The translations under genes and the position numbers were made by a program. Below are positions 33,890-43,009 of a DNA stretch of 54,236 nt, one piece after another (position 1 is the stretch's first letter; each line of letters begins with the position of its first letter). The DNA comes from Vibrio harveyi NBRC 15634 = ATCC 14126 = KCTC 12724 (GTDB lineage Bacteria; Pseudomonadota; Gammaproteobacteria; Enterobacterales; Vibrionaceae). The DNA lies in the NCBI RefSeq assembly GCF_001591145.1, contig NZ_BCUF01000041.1:1-54236 (forward strand), written 5' to 3'. The notes under the pieces were generated by a model. That model was not told the DNA's origin, made no database searches, and saw only the letters and a program-made list of their open reading frames with translations.

Positions 33890-34879
33890 ATGGCTATTAA
33901 CCATTCACCTTTGACTTATACTCAAGAGACCTTATTTGAGCAAGCAATAGGTGGTCCGATCGCAGCACTTTGGCAAGAACGCCAAGAAGGCTTTGTAAAA
34001 GGGACAGAGAAAAAGAAAATCTACTGGTGCAAACTCACCAATCCCGAACACACCAAAGCCGTACTGATCGTCAACGGTCGCATTGAAGCCTCCTGGAAAT
34101 ACCAAGAACTGTTCTACGACCTATATCGACAAGGTTATGACGTGTATTCGTTTGACCACCGAGGACAAGGTTTATCAGATCGCCTGCTACCAGACTCAGA
34201 CATGGGTCACGTCTATAACTTTAATGATTATATTGACGATATGGAATTGGTACTGCAGCAACTCAATTTGAGTGGATACCAGCAGCGCTTTGTCATTTCC
34301 CACTCGATGGGCGGTGCAATTGCAACACGTTACCTGCAAACTCACCCAGACCACAACTTTGACGGTTTGATTCTGAGTGCTCCGATGTTTGGTATCAACC
34401 TTCCTTGGTATCTCAGCCCTATCGCGATTCCAGTCACGCAAATCCTTGCAGCGGTTTCCCCGCAACCAAGCTACGCGCCGGGTCATAAGGAATACTACCC
34501 AAAACCGTTTGAAGATAACCCACTTAGCCAAAGCTACGATCGTTATCACTGGTTCCGTGGTTTATACCGCGATAAACCAGAGCTACAAGTGGGCGGTCCG
34601 AGTACACGCTGGGTATGGCAAGGCTTGATGGCAGCCAAGCAATGTATTTTGCTGACACGCCAAATTAAAGTTCCGGTTTTATTGGTTCAATCAGGTAACG
34701 ATCGCATCGTGAGTAACGCCGCGCAGCAACGCTTTATCGATAAGCTAAGTAAGACTAACCCCAATGCCAGCCTAGTTTCTATTGCTGGCGCAGAGCACGA
34801 AATCTTGTTTGAAAAAGACCAGTATCGCAACCAAGCACTTGATGCGGTTTTTGCCTTCATGCGTGAGCACAGCCAATAA
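33890..34879 (+). CDS. pldB: Lysophospholipase L2
   Basis: A 329-aa alpha/beta hydrolase acting on lysophospholipids at the inner membrane. The nucleophile motif is SHSMGGA (near residue 142), with the acid in SGNDRIV (near 276) and the histidine in GAEHEIL (near 306). The cap region contains FDGLILSAPMFGI. The start at 33890 is preferred; the open frame continues upstream into rhtB. AGGT lies upstream. Divergent from rhtB and followed by yigL 171 nt later. Confidence 0.92.
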   Translation: MAINHSPLTYTQETLFEQAIGGPIAALWQERQEGFVKGTEKKKIYWCKLTNPEHTKAVLIVNGRIEASWKYQELFYDLYRQGYDVYSFDHRGQGLSDRLLPDSDMGHVYNFNDYIDDMELVLQQLNLSGYQQRFVISHSMGGAIATRYLQTHPDHNFDGLILSAPMFGINLPWYLSPIAIPVTQILAAVSPQPSYAPGHKEYYPKPFEDNPLSQSYDRYHWFRGLYRDKPELQVGGPSTRWVWQGLMAAKQCILLTRQIKVPVLLVQSGNDRIVSNAAQQRFIDKLSKTNPNASLVSIAGAEHEILFEKDQYRNQALDAVFAFMREHSQ

Positions 34880-35050
34880 ATCAGATTAAAGAGGAAATAC
34901 GAGCTCAGCGATTTACCCTCTTTTTCCTCCTTATTTTGGCGTAGACTTCATCATGTTCCCCGCACTCGGAGCAGTACGATCTAGTCAATCTACTGCGCTC
35001 CGTGTGCAATCAACCTGTTCTACTCTATCCGAACCGTTTACGAGGGCTTC

Positions 35051-35875
35051 ATGAGCACATCGCTACCTTGCAAAGAGATCACTAAAATCGTTGCCTCAGA
35101 TCTGGATGGCACTTTACTCGCACCAAACCACCAGCTAAGCGCTTACTCGAAAGAGACGCTCAAAGCGCTGCATGAACAAGGCTACACATTTGTCTTTGCA
35201 ACGGGTCGCCACCACGTAGACGTCGCAAGCATTCGTCGCACGGTAGGTATTCCGGCTTATATGATTACTTCGAACGGAGCACGTGTGCACGACCAGAATG
35301 ATCAAGAGATGTACAGCCAGAACGTACCTGAAGATTTGGTTCAATCAGTGATCGACACGATCAAAACGGATCCTGAAATACTTATCCACATGTATCAAAA
35401 CGACGACTGGTTGTTGAACAAAGATGACGATGAGTTACGCGAATTCCATGAAGAGTTCACTTATAAGTTGTACGATCAAGACAACGCACCAACTGATGGC
35501 ATTGCGAAAATCTTCTTCACTCACCCAGCAAAAGATCACGACCATCTTGTGACCTTCGAGACTAAGTTACGTGAGCAATTTGGCGATCGACTAAACATCG
35601 CATTCTCAACACCTTGGTGTTTGGAAGTGATGAGCGCTGGTGTGTCTAAAGGTGATGCGTTGAAGGCAGTCGCGGAGTCTATTGGGCTAACATTGGAAAA
35701 CACCATCGCCTTTGGTGATGGCATGAACGACGTAGAAATGCTATCCATGGCGGGTAAAGGATTGGTGATGGGTACATCTCACGAGAAAGTGATGAAAGCA
35801 CTACCAAACAATGAAGTAATCGGCAGCAACGTTGACGATGCGGTTGCACACTACCTACAAGATCATCTGCTATAA
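35051..35875 (+). CDS. yigL: HAD-superfamily (Cof-type) phosphatase YigL
   Basis: A 274-aa cytosolic phosphatase with a C2-type cap. Motif I is SDLDGTLL (residues about 15-22), motif II TSNG (near 75), motif III the lysine in GVSKGDAL (near 199) and motif IV FGDGMNDVEML (near 222). E. coli YigL dephosphorylates pyridoxal phosphate and sugar phosphates. GAGGG precedes the ATG. Confidence 0.93.
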   Translation: MSTSLPCKEITKIVASDLDGTLLAPNHQLSAYSKETLKALHEQGYTFVFATGRHHVDVASIRRTVGIPAYMITSNGARVHDQNDQEMYSQNVPEDLVQSVIDTIKTDPEILIHMYQNDDWLLNKDDDELREFHEEFTYKLYDQDNAPTDGIAKIFFTHPAKDHDHLVTFETKLREQFGDRLNIAFSTPWCLEVMSAGVSKGDALKAVAESIGLTLENTIAFGDGMNDVEMLSMAGKGLVMGTSHEKVMKALPNNEVIGSNVDDAVAHYLQDHLL

Positions 35876-35915
35876 CCTGTATTGGCTATCAACAACAGGT
35901 TATCGGCAAAATCAC

Positions 35916-35946
35916 AAAGGGCTGCACTATGCAGCCCTTTTCTTTT
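35916..35946. terminator. Terminator yigL / EVE gene
   Basis: AAAGGGCTGC-ACTAT-GCAGCCCTTTTCTTTT between convergent genes, touching the last bases of the EVE-domain gene. Confidence 0.85.
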
Positions 35947-36415
35947 ATCGCTGACTCGGCAACTTCTCTTTACCGAGGATTGCTTGCCACTCTTCTTCGC
36001 TCACAGGCATGATCGATAAGCGATTGCCGCGTTTCACCAATGGCATGTTTTCTAGTTCTGGCATCGCCTTCATGACCGACAACGGAATCAAGCGTTCAGT
36101 CTTACGCACAAACTCAATATCCACCATAATCCAACGCGGATTTTCTGGGTCGGATTTCGGGTCGTAATAATCGCTCTCAAGGTCAAACTGGAAGTGATCG
36201 GGATACGCTTCACGGGTCACTTTGGCAATACCAGCCACACCCACGTTCTTGCAAGAGGAATGGTAAATCAGCACCAAATCACCCAATTTGACTTGGTCAC
36301 GCATCATATTACGCGCCTGATAATTACGAACTCCCTCCCAACATGAAACCTTTTGGGTTCGAAGCGTGTCAATAGAAAAGGTATCTGGTTCTGTTTTAAA
36401 TAACCAATATGCCAT
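35945..36415 (-). CDS. EVE-domain (PUA-like) protein
   Basis: A 156-aa protein made almost entirely of one EVE domain: MAYWLFKTEPDTFS at the start, WEGVRNYQARNMMR (26-39), LGDLVLIYHSSC and RWIMVDIEF. The family is related to PUA and YTH domains and is predicted to bind modified bases in RNA or DNA. Divergent from the lipoprotein gene. Specific ligand unknown. Confidence 0.9.
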   Translation of the reverse strand: MAYWLFKTEPDTFSIDTLRTQKVSCWEGVRNYQARNMMRDQVKLGDLVLIYHSSCKNVGVAGIAKVTREAYPDHFQFDLESDYYDPKSDPENPRWIMVDIEFVRKTERLIPLSVMKAMPELENMPLVKRGNRLSIMPVSEEEWQAILGKEKLPSQR

Positions 36416-36456
36416 AATGCCATCCGATGCAGATTAAGTAATGAGGAAGATATAAC

Positions 36457-38007
36457 ATGAAGGCTTTGAAAAACCCAGTGGCATTAGCCACACTGCTGGT
36501 CCTGCAAGCATGTAGCATGCAACCGCAGCAGTCCGATGCAGACACCCCAACTATTCCGCCTGCATCCTTAGATAAGCCGGAAACCATCTTACCTCAAACC
36601 TTTATGCTGCGTGGTGAAGTAGTGATTGGGCATGAAAGCCAGTACATCACACCTTGTGGCAGCGACAAACAATACTGGCTGCAACTGTCACCGCAACAAA
36701 TCCAACGTGCAGTAGCCATCACCAATGAACCTTATCAAACCATGTATGGTGAAGTAATTGGTCATCTCAACCCGCCGGGCATCGACGGTTTCTCTGCAGA
36801 TTTCGATGCTAACTTTGTGGTTGAGCAGGTGAACTTCCTCACCACAGAAAATCCGCATCGCTGCAAACAAACCAGTAAACCCACTCGCGTATTTGGTAAT
36901 GAACCTTCGTGGGCTGCCAACTTTGAAGGCAATACGCTCAAGTTCCAGCAAATGGGCAAGTCGACACAAACACTCGAGATCAAAAGCAGCAAACTGCAAC
37001 CTCGTCAGCGTACTTACCAGTTGGATGACGGTGAACTGCGCATGACCGAGAACTTGTGTTCAGACACCATGAGCAACTCTCTCTACGGCTGGAAAGCAAC
37101 ACTAGAGCATGGCGATAAAACCTATCAAGGCTGTGGTATGACAGCCAACGTAGATTCAACATTAGAATGGGTGAACACTTACGTCGCGACGTCGACCCAG
37201 TCACAAGGCTTCGAAGTGCAAATGACACTCAACAGCGACCACAGTGCCATCACCAAATACAGCTATTCAGACGGACAACCGCCATTGATTGAACGCGGCT
37301 ACTGGCAACAACTGAGCCCATCGCAAGTACAAGTATTGATGACTCACCACCAGCAACAACGCTTAATGACCGAGCGCCTATTTACTCGCGAAGGCAACCA
37401 GCTGAAAGCAGTCAAAGAGAAAGTGGGCAATTTGGTTTATCCCATTGCCGATGGCGGCTTAGTGCTATACCCAGCAACAGTGCGTAACTCAGGCATTGAG
37501 CAAGAAGCGCCTGAACGCGGTAGTGCGCCAATTGCAGCTGCGGACATTCCATCCAGTGCCGAATTTAATTCAAAAGTGGATGCGGCGGTACGTAACTACT
37601 TTTTCATTAATCAAACCAACCCAAGCAATAACCAATACCGTTGGCTGACTTACGATCTGAATGGCGATGGTGATGAAGAATTACTGGTGCAACTTGATTG
37701 GTGTGGCTCTGGCGGTTGTACTCTGCTGATATTCGAAAACCACGAGAAAGAGTGGCGTTTCAATAGCCGTATGACGCTAGTGCAAAGCCCAATTATGCTT
37801 GGTCAACAAACCTCGCACGGCTGGCGTGACCTGATTTTCAATGTCAGCGGTGGCGGCGCAACACCTGGGCAACACGTGATGCAATACACAGGCGTAAGTT
37901 ACCCAATCAACCCAAGCTTGGCGCCAAAAGCGAGCAAAGAACAAGTCAGCGGCGTGCGTCTATTCTCAGATGGCATCAGCCCTGTTCGTGATGGGGTGCG
38001 CTTGTAA
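36457..38007 (+). CDS. NlpE/COG3650-type lipoprotein
   Basis: A 516-aa lipoprotein. The signal peptide ends at LQAC (lipobox, Cys near residue 19) with Ser at +2, favouring the outer membrane. An N-terminal NlpE-like segment (GEVVIGHESQYITPCG, about 52-67) is followed by the COG3650 block FGNEPSWAANFEG (near 149), then a region with a META-like look and a C-terminal part with acidic YDLNGDGDEELL (near 403), which resembles a calcium-binding loop. GAGGAAGA precedes the ATG. It overlaps the DTW gene by one base (TAATG). Function unknown; perhaps envelope sensing. Confidence 0.8.
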   Translation: MKALKNPVALATLLVLQACSMQPQQSDADTPTIPPASLDKPETILPQTFMLRGEVVIGHESQYITPCGSDKQYWLQLSPQQIQRAVAITNEPYQTMYGEVIGHLNPPGIDGFSADFDANFVVEQVNFLTTENPHRCKQTSKPTRVFGNEPSWAANFEGNTLKFQQMGKSTQTLEIKSSKLQPRQRTYQLDDGELRMTENLCSDTMSNSLYGWKATLEHGDKTYQGCGMTANVDSTLEWVNTYVATSTQSQGFEVQMTLNSDHSAITKYSYSDGQPPLIERGYWQQLSPSQVQVLMTHHQQQRLMTERLFTREGNQLKAVKEKVGNLVYPIADGGLVLYPATVRNSGIEQEAPERGSAPIAAADIPSSAEFNSKVDAAVRNYFFINQTNPSNNQYRWLTYDLNGDGDEELLVQLDWCGSGGCTLLIFENHEKEWRFNSRMTLVQSPIMLGQQTSHGWRDLIFNVSGGGATPGQHVMQYTGVSYPINPSLAPKASKEQVSGVRLFSDGISPVRDGVRL

Positions 38008-38603
38008 TGGCGCAGCCTTGTCCACATTGTGGCTTCCAGTTCAACTGCATCTGTTCACTGCTGCCGAAGTTAAGCAGTGAACACTCGCTGATGCTGTTAA
38101 TGCACCCCAATGAACTGACGCGCGATACCAACACTGGCAAACTGCTCACCCAGTGCCAACTGAATGTCACTCAAGTCGTTTGGGACCGAAAAACGCCACC
38201 AGCAGCGTTGTTAGAAACGTTAGCTAATCCAAGCCTGCTGCCAGTGCTGCTATTCCCAAGTGAAGAAAGCCTAACGCTTGAACAAGTACAGCAACAAAGT
38301 ACCGAGCAAGACAGACAACCGTTGTACATCATTCTTGATGCGACTTGGCAAGAGGCGCGCAAGATGATCAACAAAAGCCGTTGGCTAGAAGGTGTCGCGA
38401 TGATGGGCTTAGCCACTCAAGTCGATTCGCAGTATCAACTGCGCCGCAACCAACAAGAAGGTAATCTATGTACCTTTGAAGTAGCAGCGCAATTGCTGGG
38501 GCAACTCGGTGAAGAGCAAAACCAGCAACAGATGCTGGACTTCTTCGAGCAATACCTTCCTCGTTTCCAAGCCGAGAAAAGTGGTCACGAGCTCAAAGCC
38601 TAA
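38007..38603 (+). CDS. DTW-domain tRNA-uridine aminocarboxypropyltransferase
   Basis: A 198-aa protein. CPHCGFQFNCIC (residues 5-16) is a zinc-binding cluster; ILDATWQEARKM (near 111) matches the DTW motif with Asp-Ala-Thr-Trp. DTW enzymes such as TapT add the acp group from SAM to uridine in the tRNA variable loop. This copy belongs to a shorter branch than E. coli TapT, so I leave the symbol open. Coupled to the upstream lipoprotein gene by a one-base overlap. Confidence 0.85.
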   Translation: MAQPCPHCGFQFNCICSLLPKLSSEHSLMLLMHPNELTRDTNTGKLLTQCQLNVTQVVWDRKTPPAALLETLANPSLLPVLLFPSEESLTLEQVQQQSTEQDRQPLYIILDATWQEARKMINKSRWLEGVAMMGLATQVDSQYQLRRNQQEGNLCTFEVAAQLLGQLGEEQNQQQMLDFFEQYLPRFQAEKSGHELKA

Positions 38604-38617
38604 CATTCTTAAGAATC

Positions 38618-38648
38618 AAAAAAACGCAGCTCTAACGCTGCGTTTTTT
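38618..38648 (+). terminator. Terminator after the DTW gene
   Basis: AACGCAGC-TCTAAC-GCTGCGTTTTTT with a preceding A run. Confidence 0.87.
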
Positions 38649-38657
38649 ATTGGATGC

Positions 38658-38673
38658 TGTTTCACGTGAAACA
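38658..38673. other. parS centromere site
   Basis: TGTTTCACGTGAAACA, a perfect 16-bp palindrome identical to the consensus parS bound by chromosomal ParB. It lies between a terminator and the 3' end of the FIST protein gene, in noncoding DNA. Only this copy was found in the window. Confidence 0.93.
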
Positions 38674-38713
38674 AAACTTTAGAGCTCTTAAGCTCAATTA
38701 GAGCAAAGCCACA

Positions 38714-41200
38714 TTAAAACAAACGTGTCGGTTCACCCAAATAATAACCTTGCAGATAGTCCACCCCCATGTCCTGCGCAATGTCACACACCTCTTTGTT
38801 GTGCACGAACTCCGCGACGGTCTTAGCATTAAATACCTGACACAAACGCACCAACTGCGAGGCAATCTTGCGCTGCTTTTGGTCTTTGTCGATATAGCGA
38901 ATCAAACTGCCATCGAGCTTAATCACTTCCGGCTCTAACTTGAGGATCTCATCAATATTGGAGTAACCCGAGCCAAAGTCGTCGACAATGATGCGTGCAC
39001 CTAGGCTTCTAAAGTGACTGCACACCTCAATCATTCGCCCGTAGTCTTTGATTTGCTCCGACTCCAAGACTTCTAAACCAATCCGTCTTGGGTCGTTCAG
39101 CTGAGTAATAGCATGTTCAAGCAACATCAAGGTTTTATCGCTGAGTAAATCCTGAGGTGACAAGTTAATTGAGAAGTCACCATGCTGGTCTTTCATGTAG
39201 TTGAGCGTTGAGCGAATCATGTGACGGCTCAAACGCGTGTACAAATGCGTATCAGAAATGATAGGTAAGAAACGCCCCGGCGCAATGATGCTGCCATCCT
39301 CTTCCATGATGCGCACCAAACACTCTTGGCTCGCGGGACGATGGTTGTAAGCGTGCACAATTGGCTGACTGTAGGTAATGATGTTCTGCTTGAGAATAGC
39401 GCGGCTCACACAGCTCAACCAACCCAACTGCTCTTTTCGCACATCTTCATTGACCTCAATGTCTTTGGCATTACAGATATGAGTATTACTTCGCACCCCA
39501 GCTCTTCGCGCTTCAATGCCTTTGAGGAGCAATTCATCCGGCGATGCAGTTGGAAAATCACGACGGCTAACTAAGCCACCGCACAATGAAATCGAAAGGT
39601 AATCAATATCTCGTAAGCCACTTGGTTCAAAGTTGGTTTGCTCAACCGCATCAGCAAAGCGAGTAAAGTGTTGCTTAATCATTTCACTGCTTCCGTCAGC
39701 TTTGAATAAGAACGCCCACTCACCGACACCAATGCTATAAAGTTGCAGCGCGGCAGGTTTACCAAGCCGTTTACGCAGGCGATTGCTAAAGTGCATCGAC
39801 AAGTCTTTCAGCAGTTGGTCGCCAACGCGATAACCGTACTTTTCGTTGATATGGCTAAAGTTAAGCAGTTTGAGCGTCAGTAAATGCTCATCGGTATCAA
39901 TGCTGATCAAACGCTCTTGCAGCGCAACACGATTTTGTAATCCTGTGCGGCTATCTCGGCGGAAGCTCTGTTCTAGCTTTTTCGCTTGGCGATCGAGTTG
40001 ATACCCCATATGAGCGTTCATGTTATTTAGATCGCCAATCGCATTGCGGATCAGGCTAAACAAGGGAGAGATAGAAGTGCTCACTTCTTGCTGTGGCATA
40101 TTAAGCGCAGCAACTTCATCCCCCTCACGCATCGCCAAGTAAGTCAGGCTATGGTGCAGAATTTCTTGTTGGTGATTCTCGCCGTACAACTCGCCCATGC
40201 AGTAACTGCCCGACGTGTGAGAAATGTCCGTGAAGGCACGAACTTCATCGCTGCTATCAATAAAATCAAGTCGCGATGCGCAGTTATAAATCATCACGGC
40301 TTCAGGCTGATGCATGGAAAGCTCCACCACTCCATGGCGAACTTGTTCAAGCGTTAACGAAGGATGGTTGTAACAGAACTGAACTTCATCACCCAAACAC
40401 CAAGGACGGTCGAAGCTCATGCTGCCGTCGGGATGGATTTCCGTCACGGCACACACCTCTTTTCGCCCAATGGATTCTCGATAAAGTGGGAAATTCAGCA
40501 GTTGATTGAGCGATAGGTCGTGCCCGTCAGCAAGGTAATGTTTGTACACTTCCAACGCTTTACGCTCGCCCAAGCGATACAAGCGCGTCCCTTTGGCGTG
40601 AGTAACCTTATGCGGCATACCAATCGGGTTCCACTCAGAATACGCGCTCGTCCATGTTTTCAAAGTATTGCTGTGCAAGGCAACCGCGACAACCGCTTCA
40701 TCATAAACTTGGTCTTGATGCAGAACCCAACAACCGTCATCGATGGTTTGAGCCAAACCGCCAGAAACCTTCGGACCGTCGGCATCAAATACGCGATACA
40801 CCGGATAATCACGGCGTTCGATTTGGACAGAAAAGCTAATAATGGCTTTGGAGTTATCTTGCAGTTGTAAAGCTTGCTTGAGATCGTAGCCATCGATATC
40901 TGGCGAGAAGGAATAATGCTGAACCGCAGACGTGAGCGTGGTTTGTTCAAACTCCATCACACACACTAAGCAGCCATGGTTGATGATCTCACCTTCCAAG
41001 ATAACGTGACGGGTGCTGTGACCGATGATGTGCGTGTTGGGTAATCTTTCGAGTATTGCCCGAGCGAGCGAGGCAGCGGAATCGCGTGATTGGGTGGATA
41101 GGAGTTGCACCAGATAACGTTTATCTGCACAACACTGAGAAGTGACTAAAAAGTCATTAAGCTGATCCACATTTTGAACCAGTTGAGAGAATGCTCGCAT
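38714..41200 (-). CDS. FIST-GGDEF-EAL cyclic-di-GMP signalling protein
   Basis: An 828-aa protein: an N-terminal FIST sensory domain pair (about 25-375), a GGDEF domain (about 405-550) and an EAL domain (about 575-820). The GGDEF signature is degenerate (GVGEW), so it is unlikely to make c-di-GMP. The EAL domain keeps ECL (Glu present), INLSPQDL, EVLES, VDDFGSGYSN, KLDG, VAEF and QGYYLG, so phosphodiesterase activity is plausible. FIST domains are thought to bind small ligands such as amino acids. No membrane segment. parS lies just past its stop. Confidence 0.92.
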   Translation of the reverse strand: MRAFSQLVQNVDQLNDFLVTSQCCADKRYLVQLLSTQSRDSAASLARAILERLPNTHIIGHSTRHVILEGEIINHGCLVCVMEFEQTTLTSAVQHYSFSPDIDGYDLKQALQLQDNSKAIISFSVQIERRDYPVYRVFDADGPKVSGGLAQTIDDGCWVLHQDQVYDEAVVAVALHSNTLKTWTSAYSEWNPIGMPHKVTHAKGTRLYRLGERKALEVYKHYLADGHDLSLNQLLNFPLYRESIGRKEVCAVTEIHPDGSMSFDRPWCLGDEVQFCYNHPSLTLEQVRHGVVELSMHQPEAVMIYNCASRLDFIDSSDEVRAFTDISHTSGSYCMGELYGENHQQEILHHSLTYLAMREGDEVAALNMPQQEVSTSISPLFSLIRNAIGDLNNMNAHMGYQLDRQAKKLEQSFRRDSRTGLQNRVALQERLISIDTDEHLLTLKLLNFSHINEKYGYRVGDQLLKDLSMHFSNRLRKRLGKPAALQLYSIGVGEWAFLFKADGSSEMIKQHFTRFADAVEQTNFEPSGLRDIDYLSISLCGGLVSRRDFPTASPDELLLKGIEARRAGVRSNTHICNAKDIEVNEDVRKEQLGWLSCVSRAILKQNIITYSQPIVHAYNHRPASQECLVRIMEEDGSIIAPGRFLPIISDTHLYTRLSRHMIRSTLNYMKDQHGDFSINLSPQDLLSDKTLMLLEHAITQLNDPRRIGLEVLESEQIKDYGRMIEVCSHFRSLGARIIVDDFGSGYSNIDEILKLEPEVIKLDGSLIRYIDKDQKQRKIASQLVRLCQVFNAKTVAEFVHNKEVCDIAQDMGVDYLQGYYLGEPTRLF

Positions 41201-41338
41201 TTACCCTACCACTGCCGTCATCAAGCCACACCACATGGAAGTGGTTTTATTATTTTACTTTGATGAGAGTAATTTACGTGGCTTTAGACGGCTTTTCTAG
41301 AGTCAGAATGAAGATTGAATGGATTAATGCGAAAGTGA

Positions 41339-42055
41339 TTACAAAAGCGCGAGTAACGACTGCAAGTTATTGATTTCAATGTCAGGTAACGTTCGCGTTT
41401 TTGCCTGAGTAATGACATTTTTATTCATGTCATTAAACCAGCATGCGGCAAAACTCGCGAGTTTTGCACCTTGAACATCCGTCACCAGATGATCGCCGAC
41501 ATGAAGAATGTGCTCACTAGGCAAATCCAGAAACTGCTGCGCTTTGGTGAACATATCCGGCGCAGGTTTCGCGCTGCCATCCGGCCCTGCTTTCAGCACT
41601 TGCTGGAAATAAGGCGTAAGACCAATTCGATCTAAATCCACATTACCGTTAGTGATTGCTACCAGCGGGATTTCTTGCCCGAGTTCAGCAAGTACATCGA
41701 GGCTTTGCTGTGGTACTTCAAAACGGTTACGCCAGTCTAAAGCAACCTCGACTGCGGCTTGCGCAGCTGTATGGGCAGCTTCGTTATCGTACCCAACTTG
41801 AGAGAAGGCTTGCTTGAGCTGCACTAAACGCCACAAAGTGACGTCACTCTTCAGCTCAGGTTGTTGCTGCACGACACGCTGCTTGAGTGCAAACCAATCG
41901 GCTTTATCTAGGTGAGCGACCGCCGGATGATGGTGTTTAAGCCAAGATAACAACTCACGCTCCATACGAACTATCACTGGATAGTTGTCATAGAGGGTGT
42001 CATCAAGGTCAAACGTCATCGCCTTTACAGGCGCAATACGGCGGTAGAATTTCAT
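41339..42055 (-). CDS. yigB: HAD phosphatase YigB (flavin pathway)
   Basis: A 238-aa HAD hydrolase. Motif I is FDLDDTLYD (residues about 15-23), motif II ITNGN (near 135), a lysine in GSAKPAPDMF (near 162) and motif IV HVGDHLVTDVQGA (near 182). E. coli YigB dephosphorylates 5-amino-6-ribitylamino-uracil phosphate in riboflavin synthesis. Twelve nt past xerC, the last gene of lysA-dapF-DUF484-xerC-yigB. Confidence 0.92.
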   Translation of the reverse strand: MKFYRRIAPVKAMTFDLDDTLYDNYPVIVRMERELLSWLKHHHPAVAHLDKADWFALKQRVVQQQPELKSDVTLWRLVQLKQAFSQVGYDNEAAHTAAQAAVEVALDWRNRFEVPQQSLDVLAELGQEIPLVAITNGNVDLDRIGLTPYFQQVLKAGPDGSAKPAPDMFTKAQQFLDLPSEHILHVGDHLVTDVQGAKLASFAACWFNDMNKNVITQAKTRTLPDIEINNLQSLLALL

Positions 42056-42067
42056 GAGATTCCTTGG

Positions 42068-43009
42068 TTAGTCCGACTTATCGTCGTTTCTCTTACGGGC
42101 TCTTGGATGCGCCTGATCATAAGCTTGTGCTAAATGTTGGAAATCCAAGTGGGTGTAGATTTGGGTAGTGGAAATGTTTTCGTGCCCCAATAGCTCTTGC
42201 ACCGCACGTAAGTTATTGCTCGATTCCAACATGTGCGTCGCAAACGAGTGACGCAGTTTGTGCGGGCTGATATGGCTCGCTACCGACTGTTTCTGCCCCC
42301 ATTCCGCCATACGCTTTTGCACACTGCGATGTGAGATTCGTGTACCCAGCTTAGAAACAAACAGTGCCGGTTCACCCGGCGCGGCTAGATCACCACGCAC
42401 ACGCAGCCACTTGCCAACCCATTCGGTTGCCATACCAGAGAATGGCACTTTACGTTCTTTATCGCCTTTACCAATCACTCGTAATTCGCCACTGCGCAGC
42501 TGAACATCACGCACGTCTACGCTCACCAGTTCTGCCAAACGCAGACCAGCGCCGTACATTAGCTCCATCATGGCACGATCGCGTACCGCTAACGGGTCGT
42601 CCTCGTTCACTTCGAGCAATTGGTTTACTTCATCCACATCGAGGTTCTTTGGTAGTGGACGTTTCTTACGTGGCGCAGAAACCCCTTTGGCTGGGTTAGC
42701 TGACATTTCTCCACGTAGGATCAGGAAATCGAAAAAGCTGCGTAGAGAAGATAAGCGCGTCGCTAAGCTGCTGGCTTTCATGCCTTCACGCATGCCTTTA
42801 CCTGCCAATTGACGAACCCAACCAGCATCGACTTGAGACCAATCTTTCAACCCCATCTCAGCCAAGTGGTGAGCCATGGTTTCCAATTGTTGTTTGTAGT
42901 TGCGTTGGGTGTGCAGGCTAAGCCCCTTTTCGCTTCGCAGGAATTCGTAGAAGCGTTCAAGAGGCTTTTGAAGACTATTTGGCAGAGGAGTGTTGGGAGT
43001 TGTCGTCAT
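42068..43009 (-). CDS. xerC: Tyrosine recombinase XerC
   Basis: A 313-aa recombinase that with XerD resolves chromosome dimers at dif. The N-terminal SAM-like DNA-binding domain covers about 1-105. Catalytic residues are the Arg in YGAGLRLAEL (near 163), HKLRHSFATHML (near 254-265), the His of LLGHEN and the nucleophilic Tyr in TQIYTHLD (near 290). Its start overlaps the DUF484 gene by 35 nt. No dif site was found in the window. Confidence 0.97.
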   Translation of the reverse strand: MTTTPNTPLPNSLQKPLERFYEFLRSEKGLSLHTQRNYKQQLETMAHHLAEMGLKDWSQVDAGWVRQLAGKGMREGMKASSLATRLSSLRSFFDFLILRGEMSANPAKGVSAPRKKRPLPKNLDVDEVNQLLEVNEDDPLAVRDRAMMELMYGAGLRLAELVSVDVRDVQLRSGELRVIGKGDKERKVPFSGMATEWVGKWLRVRGDLAAPGEPALFVSKLGTRISHRSVQKRMAEWGQKQSVASHISPHKLRHSFATHMLESSNNLRAVQELLGHENISTTQIYTHLDFQHLAQAYDQAHPRARKRNDDKSD

